Positions 8,374-19,023 of a DNA stretch of 64,000 nt are shown in pieces. The position numbers and the translations under genes were made by a program. The notes beneath the pieces are model-generated. The model was not told the origin of the DNA. It searched no databases and saw nothing but the letters and a program-made list of their open reading frames with translations. Source of the stretch: JACCYI01 sp963828075 (GTDB lineage: Bacteria; Actinomycetota; Thermoleophilia; Solirubrobacterales; Solirubrobacteraceae); NCBI GenBank assembly GCA_963828075.1, contig CAWHDH010000021.1, forward strand, positions 744,001 through 808,000. The letters run 5' to 3'. Numbering within the stretch: the first letter of the stretch is position 1; each line of letters begins with the position of its first letter.

Positions 8374-8691
8374 CTAGGAGACCTCCACTTGGATCATGTC
8401 GCCCGCGACCGACACCGGGAAGGTGTCGATGGGGACGTAGGCAGGCAATGTCAGGGGCTTTCCGGTGCGCAGGTCGAAGCGCGAGCCGTGGCGCGGGCAC
8501 TCGACCGTGCAGTTGTCCGCGTCGACCTCGCCCTCGAGCAGGACGCCGTCGTCGTGCGAGCAGCGATCCTCGATCGCCAGCAGCTCGCCGTTGCAGTTGA
8601 AGATCCCGATCTCCAGGTCCTCCCACTCGACCAGGCGGTGCTCGCCGGGCGGCAGCTCGGAGACGGGGCAGATGTCGATCAAAGGGCTCAT
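8374..8691 (-). CDS. Rieske-type [2Fe-2S] ferredoxin
   Basis: Small soluble Rieske protein (105 aa), a predicted electron carrier. The cluster ligands are C44 and H46 in RCSHDDG and C65 and H68 in CPRHGSRFD, exactly the C-x-H ... C-x2-H pattern. It lies between the FMN-binding gene and sufB with short gaps (39 and 4 nt). Non-heme ferredoxins of this kind are often embedded in actinobacterial suf operons, where a role in delivering electrons or in cluster transfer is suspected. ATG 8691 is the only start before the conserved region. Confidence 0.93.
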   Translation of the reverse strand: MSPLIDICPVSELPPGEHRLVEWEDLEIGIFNCNGELLAIEDRCSHDDGVLLEGEVDADNCTVECPRHGSRFDLRTGKPLTLPAYVPIDTFPVSVAGDMIQVEVS

Positions 8692-8705
8692 TCCGGCGCT
8701 ATTCC

Positions 8706-8731
8706 GACTGTCGGAGTCGGCTTTGACAGTC
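8706..8731 (-). terminator. Hairpin between FMN-protein gene and Rieske gene
   Basis: GACTGTC (8706-8712) and GACAGTC (8725-8731) are perfect inverted repeats with a 12-nt loop, directly after the stop of the upstream gene (reading the minus strand). TCCGAC-T-GTCGGA at about 8703-8715 overlaps one arm. There is no T-run, so this may be a weak terminator, an attenuator or a regulator site before the Rieske-sufBD genes. Confidence 0.4.
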
Positions 8732-9651
8732 TAGCGAGCCGCGCGCACCCCACGTTTGGCGAGCAACCCGTTGAGCAGCAGCAGGAGCGACTTGTTCGGA
8801 GGCGCCTTGTACCCCGTCTCGGTGTGCGGTGCATAGACGGCGCGGCCGTCGTCGCCGACCTCGAGCCAGCCCGTGTGCTGCCTCGTCTCGAGGCCGATCA
8901 GCTGCGGGCGGTACGAGTGCCCGGTGAGTCCCGCCCGCCGCCCGCCCGCCGGCAGCGGCGCGGCGGACGCCAGCCGCAGCCCGGTGGGCTCCTCCCCGGA
9001 GACCTGCACCGGCAGGACGAGCGGCCGGCCGTCGGCGTCGGCGAAGCCGAGCATCGTGTGGTTCGTCACGCGCAGGCGACGCGCGGTGCGCCGGAGCTCG
9101 ACCCGCGGGCCGGTCCCCTTCGCCGGCGGACGGTGGGCCGGCGGCGGAGCGTCGGGCAGCGGCTCGCCCAGGACCCGCGGCGCGCCCGCGCAGCGCAGGT
9201 CGGGCCAGACGACGATCCGGTCGACGTCGACGTGGACCGGGACGCGAACCGAGTAGTACTCGTTCAGCCACCGCCCCCAGAACCAGCCGCCTTTCGCCGG
9301 GCCGAGGTAGGACTCGCCCAATGTCCGGACCCGCTGACGGTCCTCGGGCGTCGGCGACTCGACCACCCGCGCACGTCCCTGGACGAGGACATACTCCGAC
9401 CGCCCGGAAGCCCGGCCGTGCTCACGCGCGTGGAACGCAAGGGCGACGCGTGGGTCGAGCGCGATGCGCTCGAGCTTCTTCGAGAACCCGAGCGAGGTGG
9501 TGAAGCCGACCGTGCCCTCCGCGCGCGAGTGCAGACCGATCGGCGCGACCGCCTGCACCACGACACCGCCGGCCGGAGTGCGGTAGCCCAGCGCGGCGGT
9601 CAGGTCGCCGCGGAGCACGGCTTCGACGTCGTCGTCCCAGCCGACGGTCAC
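8731..9651 (-). CDS. FMN-binding split-barrel (pyridoxamine 5'-phosphate oxidase-like) protein
   Basis: 306-aa protein whose first 150 residues resemble the PNPOx-like flavin-reductase barrel: strands around VGFTTSLGFSKKLERIALDP, VALAFHAREHG and YVLVQGRARVV, then an EYYSVRVPVHVDVDRIVVWPDL strand pair. The C-terminal half (from about residue 190) looks like a second, diverged barrel half (TNHTMLGFADADGRPLVLP). Such proteins usually reduce or bind F420 or FMN; the substrate is unknown. GTG 9651 is the start. It may head the Rieske-sufB-sufD operon, being 39 nt upstream in the same direction, or be separated from it by the hairpin at 8706-8731. Confidence 0.7.
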   Translation of the reverse strand: MTVGWDDDVEAVLRGDLTAALGYRTPAGGVVVQAVAPIGLHSRAEGTVGFTTSLGFSKKLERIALDPRVALAFHAREHGRASGRSEYVLVQGRARVVESPTPEDRQRVRTLGESYLGPAKGGWFWGRWLNEYYSVRVPVHVDVDRIVVWPDLRCAGAPRVLGEPLPDAPPPAHRPPAKGTGPRVELRRTARRLRVTNHTMLGFADADGRPLVLPVQVSGEEPTGLRLASAAPLPAGGRRAGLTGHSYRPQLIGLETRQHTGWLEVGDDGRAVYAPHTETGYKAPPNKSLLLLLNGLLAKRGVRAAR

Positions 9652-9718
9652 TGGCCACTTCTATCAGTCCGGCGAGGGACGAGCGACCCTGGTCCTTGGG
9701 CCGTCCCAGACGACCGGG

Positions 9719-10588
9719 TTGTCCCAGCCAACGAACGGGATCCGGCGGCGTCAACGACTTGTGCTCGACCAGGTCGGGGTCGACGACGACGAGGACCTGC
9801 CGGAGCCGACCGAGACCTACATCGAGGCCAAGGCGTTCCTCGGCGGCGAGGCCGGCGTCGGCGCAGGCGCCCCCTTGATCGCGAACGGCGAGCCGAAGGA
9901 CCTGATCGAGGCGGCGGGCGTGGCCAAGGTCGTGACGGGCGGCGAGAACGAGGGCGACGTCGAGCTCTCGTTCGTGCTCGACAACGAGCTCAGCCTCGCC
10001 CTGGCATCGCCGATGCTGGGCATCGGCGGCGGCACCGAGAACCCCGGGACGTTCACGGCGACCCTCAAGCTCGACGCTCAGAACGGCTACGAGCCGGACG
10101 AGCTCGAGATCAAGGGCACCTCGGGCTACACCATCAGCGGCGAGCAGGGTCTGAATCTCAACGGCGACGACCTCGCCGATCTCACGAAGTCGCTCGAGGG
10201 CGCGGTGTTCACGCAGGACACCGGTGACGGACAGGGCATCGAGGTGGGTGCCAAGCTCGACCTCGACGATCCCGCCAACCGGTTCGCCGCGATGCAGGTG
10301 CTGGCCTCGGGCGCCGATCTGGCGCTGCCGGGGGTGCCGTTGCCGGCGCCGAACCCCGTGAACGCGGTGGCCAACCTCGTCGAACGCTTCGACGAGGACG
10401 GCGAGCTGTCGTACGACACGTACGACATGACGTCGGAGTCCACGGACGCCGAGATCAAGGTCGGCCTCGGGCCCTGCCTCGGCGCCGGCGGTGGGTCGAG
10501 CACTGACACGCAGAGCGACCGCACCGGGGAGGTCCGCCCGCCCGGCGGCGTCTGGGGCCCGCACCAGTGTCTGCAGCCAGGCGGGTGA
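9719..10588 (+). CDS. Module gene A1: paralog of the protein at the right window edge, probably 5'-truncated
   Basis: Unrecognised protein of up to 289 aa. It is clearly related to the partial protein at 63508-64000: GQGIEVGAKLDLDDPANR matches GERIEVQADLDLTDPQLR, LSYDTYDMTS matches VNYRTYDTSS, and both end in TG...PG-W/F-VP...C-like sequence. The first ~15 codons are Arg-rich and unlike a protein N-terminus, and no signal peptide precedes the acidic, beta-rich region, so the start has probably been lost. It begins 67 nt from the divergent FMN-protein gene. The following genes (B1, C1) are frameshifted, so this copy is likely non-functional. Confidence 0.55.
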   Translation: MSQPTNGIRRRQRLVLDQVGVDDDEDLPEPTETYIEAKAFLGGEAGVGAGAPLIANGEPKDLIEAAGVAKVVTGGENEGDVELSFVLDNELSLALASPMLGIGGGTENPGTFTATLKLDAQNGYEPDELEIKGTSGYTISGEQGLNLNGDDLADLTKSLEGAVFTQDTGDGQGIEVGAKLDLDDPANRFAAMQVLASGADLALPGVPLPAPNPVNAVANLVERFDEDGELSYDTYDMTSESTDAEIKVGLGPCLGAGGGSSTDTQSDRTGEVRPPGGVWGPHQCLQPGG

Positions 10589-10605
10589 ATACCCTCGTGC
10601 AGTCC

Positions 10606-11185
10606 ATGCCCCGCCGTCTCGCCACCCTCACGCGCCTGCTCGCCGCCGCTGCGGCGCGTGTCCGCGCTGACCGCCTGCGGCGGCAGCGACGACCTCACGG
10701 GCACGCCGAAGGTGCCCGAGGGATACACGCTCTACAAGGGCGCCGGCGTGTCGTTCGCCCACCCCCGCGGCTGGAAGATCACCGAGCGCACGACCGCGGA
10801 CGGCACCCCGGAGATCCAGGTCACAGACCCGGCCGCCAAGGACACGCCGTCGCCGCTCATCCTCCTCCTGATCAGCGCGGGCGCCGAGAAGCGCTTCGAG
10901 TCGCTCGTCGACCAGCGGCGGGTGGTCATGACCGAGGTCCACGACGGCGAGATCGAGTCGGACAGCGCCGTCGAGCTCGACGGCGCGAAGAAGGCGCTGC
11001 GGACCACCACGAAGACCCCGCCCGCCAAGGGGACCAAGCCCGTGGAGGTCCGCTCCGCATCGATCGACGCAGTCCGGGAGAACGGCGACGTGGTCGTCCT
11101 GGTCGCCGCCGCCCCGCAGCGGGGCGACTCCACGCTGGACCCGGAGAAGGTCATCGACTCGCTCCGCCTGAACGAAGGCTCATGA
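10606..11185 (+). pseudogene. Module gene B1: lipoprotein with frameshift in the signal peptide
   Basis: ATG 10606 opens a signal-peptide-like stretch (MPRRLATLTRLLAAAAA), but the lipobox and mature protein (SALTACGGSDD, then KVPEGYTLYKGAGVSFAHP) are read in the next frame from about 10658. One extra base, or two lost bases, near 10650 breaks the gene. If repaired, it would be a roughly 190-aa lipoprotein with a Mog1/PsbP-like (LpqN-like) domain ending VIDSLRL. It is paralogous to the intact lipoprotein at 62951-63511 (VPQGFKLLKG matches VPEGYTLYKG). The end overlaps gene C1 by ATGA, the same arrangement as at the right edge. GTG 10658 could still give a version without a signal peptide. Confidence 0.65.
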
Positions 11186-12023
11186 CCGCGTTCGATCGCG
11201 ATCTCCCGCGCTGGCCGGCGGCGGCGGGCGTCGTCGCGATCGTCGCGTCGCCGGTGGTGGCGATCCTGGCCACGCTCGCGGTCGCGGCGATCGCCGTCCT
11301 CGCGGGCGCTCAGGGCTCGGCGCTCGGCCCGCGGCTCGGCGTCTCCGTCCTGACCGCCGCGGGCATGCTGGCGGCGGTCCTCGCCCTGGCGCGCCTGACT
11401 GCCCCGCCGTCGGCGTCGCAGTTCGGCCTGCGCGCGCCGCGAGCGCCTGCGAGGGCGGTACTGCTCACCCTCGGTGCGGCCGCGCTGCTCGGGCTGATCG
11501 TCTGCGCTGCAGGTGGCCGTTGATCTGCGGGCCGCAATCGCCGTCCCCGCCGAACTCGATCCGCGCAGCTCGCTGGCGCGCTCCTTCGACCTGCCGCTGA
11601 TCGAGCCGGTATCAGTCGGCCCGGCGTTCGTCGCGTCGGCCTTCGCCCGGGTCGTGCTGCCCACGATCGTCGGAGAGATCGTGCTGCGGGGGTTCGCACT
11701 GCCCGCGCTCTCGCGCTGGCGCGGTGTCGGGCCGGCCGCCGTCATCGTCGCCGTGGTCCAGGTCGGGCTGCCGGACTCCGCCGCGCTCGGCGTCCTGTAC
11801 CTGCTCGGCGGCGGATTGCTCTGCGTCCTCTACCTGGTCACCGGATCGGTGCTGCCGGGCATCGCGCTGAGCGCGGCGCACCGCGCTCGGCGTGTCGTGC
11901 GGGTACGGCGCAGGATCGGTCGCGGTCGGCGCCGCCTGCGCCACCGTCGCGCTGCTGGTGGTCGCGCCCTTCGTCCTACGCCCGGGCAGCGCCATCCGCG
12001 CCTTTCCGGCGCCCGCCGCGTGA
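11182..12023 (+). pseudogene. Module gene C1: CPBP-type membrane protease, two frameshifts
   Basis: Membrane protein read in three successive frames: 11182 to about 11510 (three hydrophobic segments, ending LLGLIVCA), about 11510 to 11890 (VAVDLRAAIAV ... EIVLRGFALPAL ... GSVLPGIALSAAH), and about 11890 to 12023 (ALGVSCGYGAGSVAVG ... FVLRPG). Joined, they look like a CPBP intramembrane metalloprotease family member. The usual EExxxRG motif is GEIVLRG, and the downstream G-x-x-H motif is not recognisable, so catalysis was probably already lost. Both shifts run in the same direction. The stop is 7 bp from the end of convergent sufU. Confidence 0.65.
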
Positions 12024-12030
12024 GCGGGCG

Positions 12031-12441
12031 TCAGGCGGCCGGCTCGTCCGGCCAGGCGGCGGCGTGGCCCATGCCGGCGCTCTTGAGCACCTTGAGCGAG
12101 AGCAGCGCGCACTTCATCCGCGTCGCGGAGATGTCGATCCCCAGCAGGTCGAGGATGAAGTCCTTGTCGAGCCGGACGAGCTCGGAGACCGGCATGCCCT
12201 TGACCTCGTCGGAGGCCATGCTCGCGCTGGCCTGCGAGATCGCGCAGCCATGGCCCGAGAAGCGGATGACCTCGACGCGGTCCTCGGCGTCGACCTTGAT
12301 CTGGACGCGCAGCTCGTCGCCACACAGCGGGTTGTTGTCCTCGAACTCGAGGTCCGGGTCGGGCAGCTCGGGGGCGGGCGGGCTCCAATTCCGGGGCCGC
12401 TTGTAGTGCTCGAGGATGTACTCGCGGTAGAGCTCGTCCAT
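12031..12441 (-). CDS. sufU: SufU, zinc-dependent sulfur-transfer partner of SufS
   Basis: IscU-like protein (136 aa) that accepts persulfide sulfur from SufS for Fe-S assembly. The conserved residues are C40 and D42 in PLCGDEL, C66 in GHGCAISQAS, and C111 in RMKCALL, the zinc site of Gram-positive SufU proteins. The insertion between the second and third cysteines (about residues 80-105) is as expected for SufU rather than IscU. ATG 12441 shares its A with the sufS stop (TGATG), so the two are tightly coupled. It is the last gene of the rrf2-sufC-sufS-sufU block. Confidence 0.95.
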   Translation of the reverse strand: MDELYREYILEHYKRPRNWSPPAPELPDPDLEFEDNNPLCGDELRVQIKVDAEDRVEVIRFSGHGCAISQASASMASDEVKGMPVSELVRLDKDFILDLLGIDISATRMKCALLSLKVLKSAGMGHAAAWPDEPAA

Positions 12442-13645
12442 CAGGCGAAGACCTGCCGGACGGTGGCGAGGCCCTCGATCAGCCGGTCGACGTCCTCGCG
12501 GGTCGAGTGGATGGCGAACGACGCGCGGGAGGTGGCGTGGATGCCCATCGCCTTCATCAGCACCTGGGCGCAGTGGTGGCCGGCGCGGATGCAGACCCCG
12601 TCGCGGCCGAGGATCTCGGCGACGTCGTGCGGGTGGACGCCCTCGAGCGAGAACGAGCAGACCGACCCACGAACGCCCAGATCTTCCGGGCCATACAGCG
12701 TCAGGCCGGGCACCTCGCGCAGCCGGTCGACGGCGTAGCCGACGACCTCGAGCGCGTGCGCGCGGACGGCGTCCATCCCGATCGCTTCGAGCCAGTCGCA
12801 CGCGGCGCCCAGCCCGATGGCCTCGGCGATCGGCGACGTGCCGGCCTCGAAGCGGGCAGGCGGCTCGGCGTAGCGGGACTCCTGCTCGGAGACCGACGCG
12901 ATCATGTGCCCGCCGCCGAGGAACGGCGGCATCGTCTCGAGCAGCGAGCGGCGGCCGTGGAGGACGCCGATGCCGGTCGGGCCGTAGGCCTTGTGGGCGG
13001 TCCAGGCGTAGAAGTCGGCGTCGATCGCGGTGACGTCGACCGGCAGGTGTGGCGCGGCCTGCGCGCCGTCGACGAGCACCACGGCACCGGCGGCATGCGC
13101 GCGGTCGGCGATGTCGGCGACCGGGTTGATCGTCCCGAGCACGTTGGAGACGTGGGTGACGGCGACGAGCTTGGGCCCGCGGGCGAGCAGGGCGTCGAGC
13201 GCCTCGAGGTCGAGCATGCCCTGGCCGTCCACCGGCACGTAGGCGAGCTCGGCACCTTTCTCGGCGCAGAGGATCTGCCAGGGCACGAGGTTCGAGTGGT
13301 GCTCCATCTGCGTGAGCACCACGAGGTCGCTCGCGCCGACGTTCGCGCGGCCCCAGGAGTAGGCGACGAGGTTGATCGCCTCCGTCGCGTTGCGGGTGAA
13401 GACGGTCTCGCCCGGCGTCGAGCCCATGAACCCGGCGGCGGTGACCCGCGCGCCCTCGTAGGCCTCCGTCGCCCGCGCGGCGATCGGGTAGACGCCGCGG
13501 TGGATCGACGCGCGGTAGGTCCGGTAGTAGTCGTCCATCGCCTCGATGACCGGCAGCGCGGTCTGCGCCGTGGCGCCCGAGTCGAGGTAGACGAGGCCCT
13601 CACGCGCGAGGACGGGGAACTCCGCCGCGGTGGGGACGGCGAGGC

Positions 13646-13649
<4 letters not shown>
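12441..13649 (-). CDS. sufS: Cysteine desulfurase SufS
   Basis: PLP enzyme (402 aa) that removes sulfur from cysteine and passes it to SufU. The PLP-binding lysine is K220 in WTAHKAYGPTG, the catalytic cysteine is C360 in RAGHHCAQ, and a cofactor-stacking His is H117 in QMEHHSN. The short active-site loop typical of group II desulfurases is present. It overlaps sufC by ATGA upstream and sufU by one base downstream. ATG 13649 is supported by the overlap and by the conserved FPVLAREGLVYLDSGAT shortly after. Confidence 0.97.
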
Positions 13650-14405
<756 letters not shown>

Positions 14406-14413
<8 letters not shown>

Positions 14414-14870
14414 GAGGGAGGGTTTCCTTGATCGAGACGGGGGTTCGGGTGAAGGCGACGAGCTCCGCGAGCGTCGTGCGCTGGAGCGAGCGGATCACGC
14501 CGATCTGCACGCGGGTCCACAGCAACTTGGTGGCGCAGGCCTGCGAGTCGGCGCCGTGGTGGGAGCACTGCACGCGCCCCTCGCGGTCCTCGACGAAGCA
14601 GTCCATCGGGGCGACGGCGCCCTCGAGCGCCAGGATCACCAGGTCCATCGTGATCTCCTCGGCCGGGCGCGCGAGCTCGTAGCCGCCGTGGGCGCCGCGG
14701 GTCGAGGCGATGAGCTCCGCCTTCTTGAGCAGGGCGGCGATGCGCTCGAGGTAGGCGAGCGGCAGGTTCTCGAGCTCGGCGATCGCCTTGAGGGAGACCG
14801 GCCCGCTCGCGGCGAGCCCCAGCTGGATGAGCAGCCGGACGCCGTACTCTGCCTTCGTCGTGAAGATCAT
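14406..14870 (-). CDS. Rrf2-family transcriptional regulator of the suf genes
   Basis: Winged-helix regulator of the IscR/SufR type (154 aa). The N-terminal KAEYGVRLLIQLGL and the recognition-helix region LEN-LPLAYLERIAALLKKAELI are followed by the wing GAHGGYELARP. Three cysteines, C91, C102 and C112 (MDC, VQC, QAC), match the cluster-binding cysteines of Rrf2 Fe-S sensors. It is the first gene of the block with sufC, sufS and sufU and probably represses its own operon according to Fe-S status. A palindrome just upstream (14881-14899) is a likely operator. ATG 14870 is the only good start. Confidence 0.93.
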
Positions 14871-14880
14871 GCGGACTAAA

Positions 14881-14899
14881 TCCTACCAATGAGGTCGGA
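14881..14899. promoter_or_regulatory. Candidate Rrf2 operator/promoter of the suf block
   Basis: TCCTACC-AATGA-GGTCGGA is a 7-bp inverted repeat with one mismatch and a 5-nt spacer, 10 bp upstream of the rrf2 ATG. On the minus strand it overlaps TAGGATTTAG, a -10-like stretch. Position, size and symmetry fit an Rrf2 autoregulatory site, and it lies between the divergent rrf2 and the 62-aa gene. Confidence 0.5.
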
Positions 14900-14945
14900 T
14901 AGCCCAGAGGTGACAGGCGTGTGCTCCACGGGTAGGCCCACGGCC

Positions 14946-15134
14946 ATGCTCGAGATCGACGAGGTGCGCCTGCGCCTGGACTCCATCGCGGAGCGGCTGC
15001 GCGAGGCGCGCGCCGCCGCCGACGTCATCGCCGAGGGGGACGCGAGCGCGGCCTCCGAGCTTGAGGCCGAGCTCGACGGGATGGCCGAGGACGTCGCCGC
15101 CCTGAAGGCCGGTCTGTCGTCGTCATTCTCGTGA
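14946..15134 (+). CDS. Small helical protein, unknown function
   Basis: 62-aa protein starting at ATG 14946, divergent from rrf2. The whole sequence looks like one amphipathic helix or coiled coil (LRLDSIAERLREARAAADV, then ELEAELDGMAEDVAALKAG), rich in Ala, Glu and Leu and with no cysteines. There is no recognised family. A longer start at 14889 would run through the candidate rrf2 operator, so the shorter form is preferred. Codon use matches its neighbours, but expression is unproven. Confidence 0.5.
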   Translation: MLEIDEVRLRLDSIAERLREARAAADVIAEGDASAASELEAELDGMAEDVAALKAGLSSSFS

Positions 15135-15173
15135 TCGCGCAAGTTCTGGGCCCGCGCGCCGTTTCGTAGGACC

Positions 15174-15587
15174 GTGCGCATCACGATGTTCATCCCTGCC
15201 CTCTGCGCGGCCGCCCTCCTCGGCGCGTCCGCGTCCGCCCCCGCCGTCGCCGCCGAGCCCGCCCGCCACACGCTGACGCTGACGACGTCGCTGGGGCCGG
15301 TCGACAAGGACGACGACACGCGCGACCTGCGCGCGCGGGGCACCGCGCCGCGCGGCTCGAGGATCGTCGTGACGTTCATGCGCAAGGGCAAGGTCCTCGG
15401 CCGCGAGCGCCCGAAGCTCCGCAGCAACCGCCGCTACGCCGCCGCGCTTCCGATCGACCGCACCGGCTCCTATCGCGTCCGCGTGACGGCCTTCCTGAAG
15501 ACCGGCCAGGTCATCCGCGTCACCGCCCGGCTGGAGTACGGCCCCGAGGCCCAGGCGCCCGCGCCGCCCCCACCGCCGCCGGAGTAG
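15174..15587 (+). CDS. Secreted beta-rich protein with proline-rich tail
   Basis: 137-aa protein with a signal peptide (MFIPALCAAALLGASASAPAV, cleavage probably after AVAA). The mature part looks like a small Ig/fibronectin-like strand domain (RIVVTFMRKGKVLGRER, YRVRVTAFLKTGQVIRVTA) and ends in a poly-Pro stretch. No catalytic motif is seen. GTG 15174 is the first start in frame; ATG 15186 is also possible and leaves the signal peptide intact. It lies 27 nt before typA. Function unknown. Confidence 0.6.
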   Translation: MRITMFIPALCAAALLGASASAPAVAAEPARHTLTLTTSLGPVDKDDDTRDLRARGTAPRGSRIVVTFMRKGKVLGRERPKLRSNRRYAAALPIDRTGSYRVRVTAFLKTGQVIRVTARLEYGPEAQAPAPPPPPPE

Positions 15588-15614
15588 CCCGCGCGCGAAG
15601 CTAGGCTGGGAGGC

Positions 15615-17456
<1,842 letters not shown>

Positions 17457-17516
17457 CGCTCCCGCGGCGCCATCGCCGCTCAAGCTCGACGGTCGAGGCT
17501 CCGATGACTGAGAGCG

Positions 17517-18656
17517 ATGCGCCTCGTTGCCACCCGACGCCTCGCAGACGGGGCGGTTCTCGCCCGCGACGTGACGGTCGGCGCCAACCGCGACCGCGCC
17601 CTGCTCCGCGCCGGCGTGCCCATCACCGAGCGCTTCAAGGAGGCGCTGCTCTCGGCTGGGCTCAACGCCGTCTATGTCCAGGACGCGGCGACCGACGACA
17701 TCGTGGTGACCGCCGCCCTCTCAGAGGCGACGCGGGCCGAGGCGAGCCGCGGGCTCGCCCTGGCGTTCTCCTCCGTCCCGGTGGCGCTCGCCGCCCGCGA
17801 ATCGTTTCCGCAGAAGGCCATGGAGGAGCTCGAGCGGGTGGCGCTCATCATCGCCGGCGAGATCGCCGGCTCGGGCCAGGCGGTCGTGGCGCTCAGCGAC
17901 CTCGCCGCGGCCGACGCCTACACCCTCCAGCACTCCGTCGACGTGTGCGCGCTCGGGCTGATGATCGCCAAGAAGCTCTTCGACAAGGAGGGCCGGGTCG
18001 ACTTCCGCGGCAAGCGGTCCTTCGACAAGCTCGAGCACTGGCTCGCGAAGCTCGGCGTCGGCCTGATGCTGCACGACGTCGGCAAGCTCGCCGTCCCGAC
18101 CGAGGTGCTCAACAAGCCCGGCAAGCTGACCCCGGACGAGTGGAAGATCATGCGCGAGCATCCGACGATCGGGCTGGAGATGCTCTCCAGCAACGCCATC
18201 TCGCCGCTGGTCAAGTCGGTCGTCCGTGCCCACCACGAGCGCTGGGACGGGACCGGTTATCCGCTGGGCACCTCCGGCGCCAAGATCCCGCACTTCGCCC
18301 GTATCGCCGCGATCGCCGACGTCTTCGACGCCGTGACCTCCGAGCGCGTCTACAAGGGCGCCGCACCGCAGCACATCGGGCACCAGATCATCAACGCGGG
18401 ATCGGGCACCCAGTTCGACCCCGGGATCGTCGCCTACTTCAACAAGGTCGTCGCGCCGTATCCGCCCGGCAACGAGATCGACCTCTCGAACGGGTTCTCG
18501 GGCGTCGTCGTCTCGTGCCCGTCCGCCGATCTCAGCAGGCCACTCGTCCGCGTGACCAAGGACCCCACCGGCGCCACCATCAACTCGTTCGAGGTCAACA
18601 CGCTCGAGCGCCCCGACCTGCTTCCGGCCGCGCAGCCCGAGCAGGCCGCCGCCTGA
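17517..18656 (+). CDS. HD-GYP domain protein, predicted c-di-GMP phosphodiesterase
   Basis: 379-aa protein likely to degrade c-di-GMP. The HD-GYP metal residues are visible: H139 (LQHS), H186 and D187 (MLHDVGK), H215 (REHPTIG), H239 and H240 with D244 (AHHERWDGTGYP), then IADVFDAVTSERVYK. The N-terminal ~110 residues are a DUF3391-like region without clear sensor motifs. The C-terminal ~80 residues after the domain form a beta-rich tail (VSCPSADLSRPLVRVTKD), as in many stand-alone HD-GYP proteins. It could counteract the diguanylate cyclase at 33-34.6 kb, but no direct link is visible. Confidence 0.88.
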   Translation: MRLVATRRLADGAVLARDVTVGANRDRALLRAGVPITERFKEALLSAGLNAVYVQDAATDDIVVTAALSEATRAEASRGLALAFSSVPVALAARESFPQKAMEELERVALIIAGEIAGSGQAVVALSDLAAADAYTLQHSVDVCALGLMIAKKLFDKEGRVDFRGKRSFDKLEHWLAKLGVGLMLHDVGKLAVPTEVLNKPGKLTPDEWKIMREHPTIGLEMLSSNAISPLVKSVVRAHHERWDGTGYPLGTSGAKIPHFARIAAIADVFDAVTSERVYKGAAPQHIGHQIINAGSGTQFDPGIVAYFNKVVAPYPPGNEIDLSNGFSGVVVSCPSADLSRPLVRVTKDPTGATINSFEVNTLERPDLLPAAQPEQAAA

Positions 18657-18678
18657 CGCTGGGATAGCGTTGGAGGCT

Positions 18679-19023
18679 GTGACTCCGGAGGCGTGGGTCT
18701 ACTTGCTGCGCTGCCGGGACGGCTCGCTCTACTGCGGCTGGACGAGCGACCTGCCGCGCCGGATGCGCGCCCATGCGGCCGGCCGGGCAAGCCGCTACAC
18801 CGCGGCGCGCCGGCCGCTGGCCCTCGCGCTGGCGCTGCCGCAGCCCGATCGCAGCGCCGCCCGCCGCGAGGAGGCGCGCGTCAAGGCGCTGCCGAAGCGG
18901 GCGAAGGAGTCATGGGTCGCGGAGATGCGACGTGTCGTTCCAGAGCTTGATGACGCGGCGCTCGCGCTCGTGGCCGAGCTCGCAGACGGCGGCGGTGGAG
19001 AGCGAGAGGCGCCCGCCGGCTGA
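18679..19023 (+). CDS. GIY-YIG nuclease-superfamily protein (UPF0213-like)
   Basis: 114-115 aa protein with the GIY-YIG fold compressed into WVYLLRCRDGSLYCGWTSDL, followed by RRMRAHAAGRASRYTAARRP, as in the small YhbQ-like family of possible DNA-processing enzymes. The start could be GTG 18679 or TTG 18670; a GGAGG lies very close to the GTG. The last ~38 codons overlap the 3' end of the phosphoglycerate-mutase gene on the other strand (18910-19023). The tail after VPELDD is low-complexity, so the overlap may come from loss of an earlier stop. Confidence 0.75.
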   Translation: MTPEAWVYLLRCRDGSLYCGWTSDLPRRMRAHAAGRASRYTAARRPLALALALPQPDRSAARREEARVKALPKRAKESWVAEMRRVVPELDDAALALVAELADGGGGEREAPAG

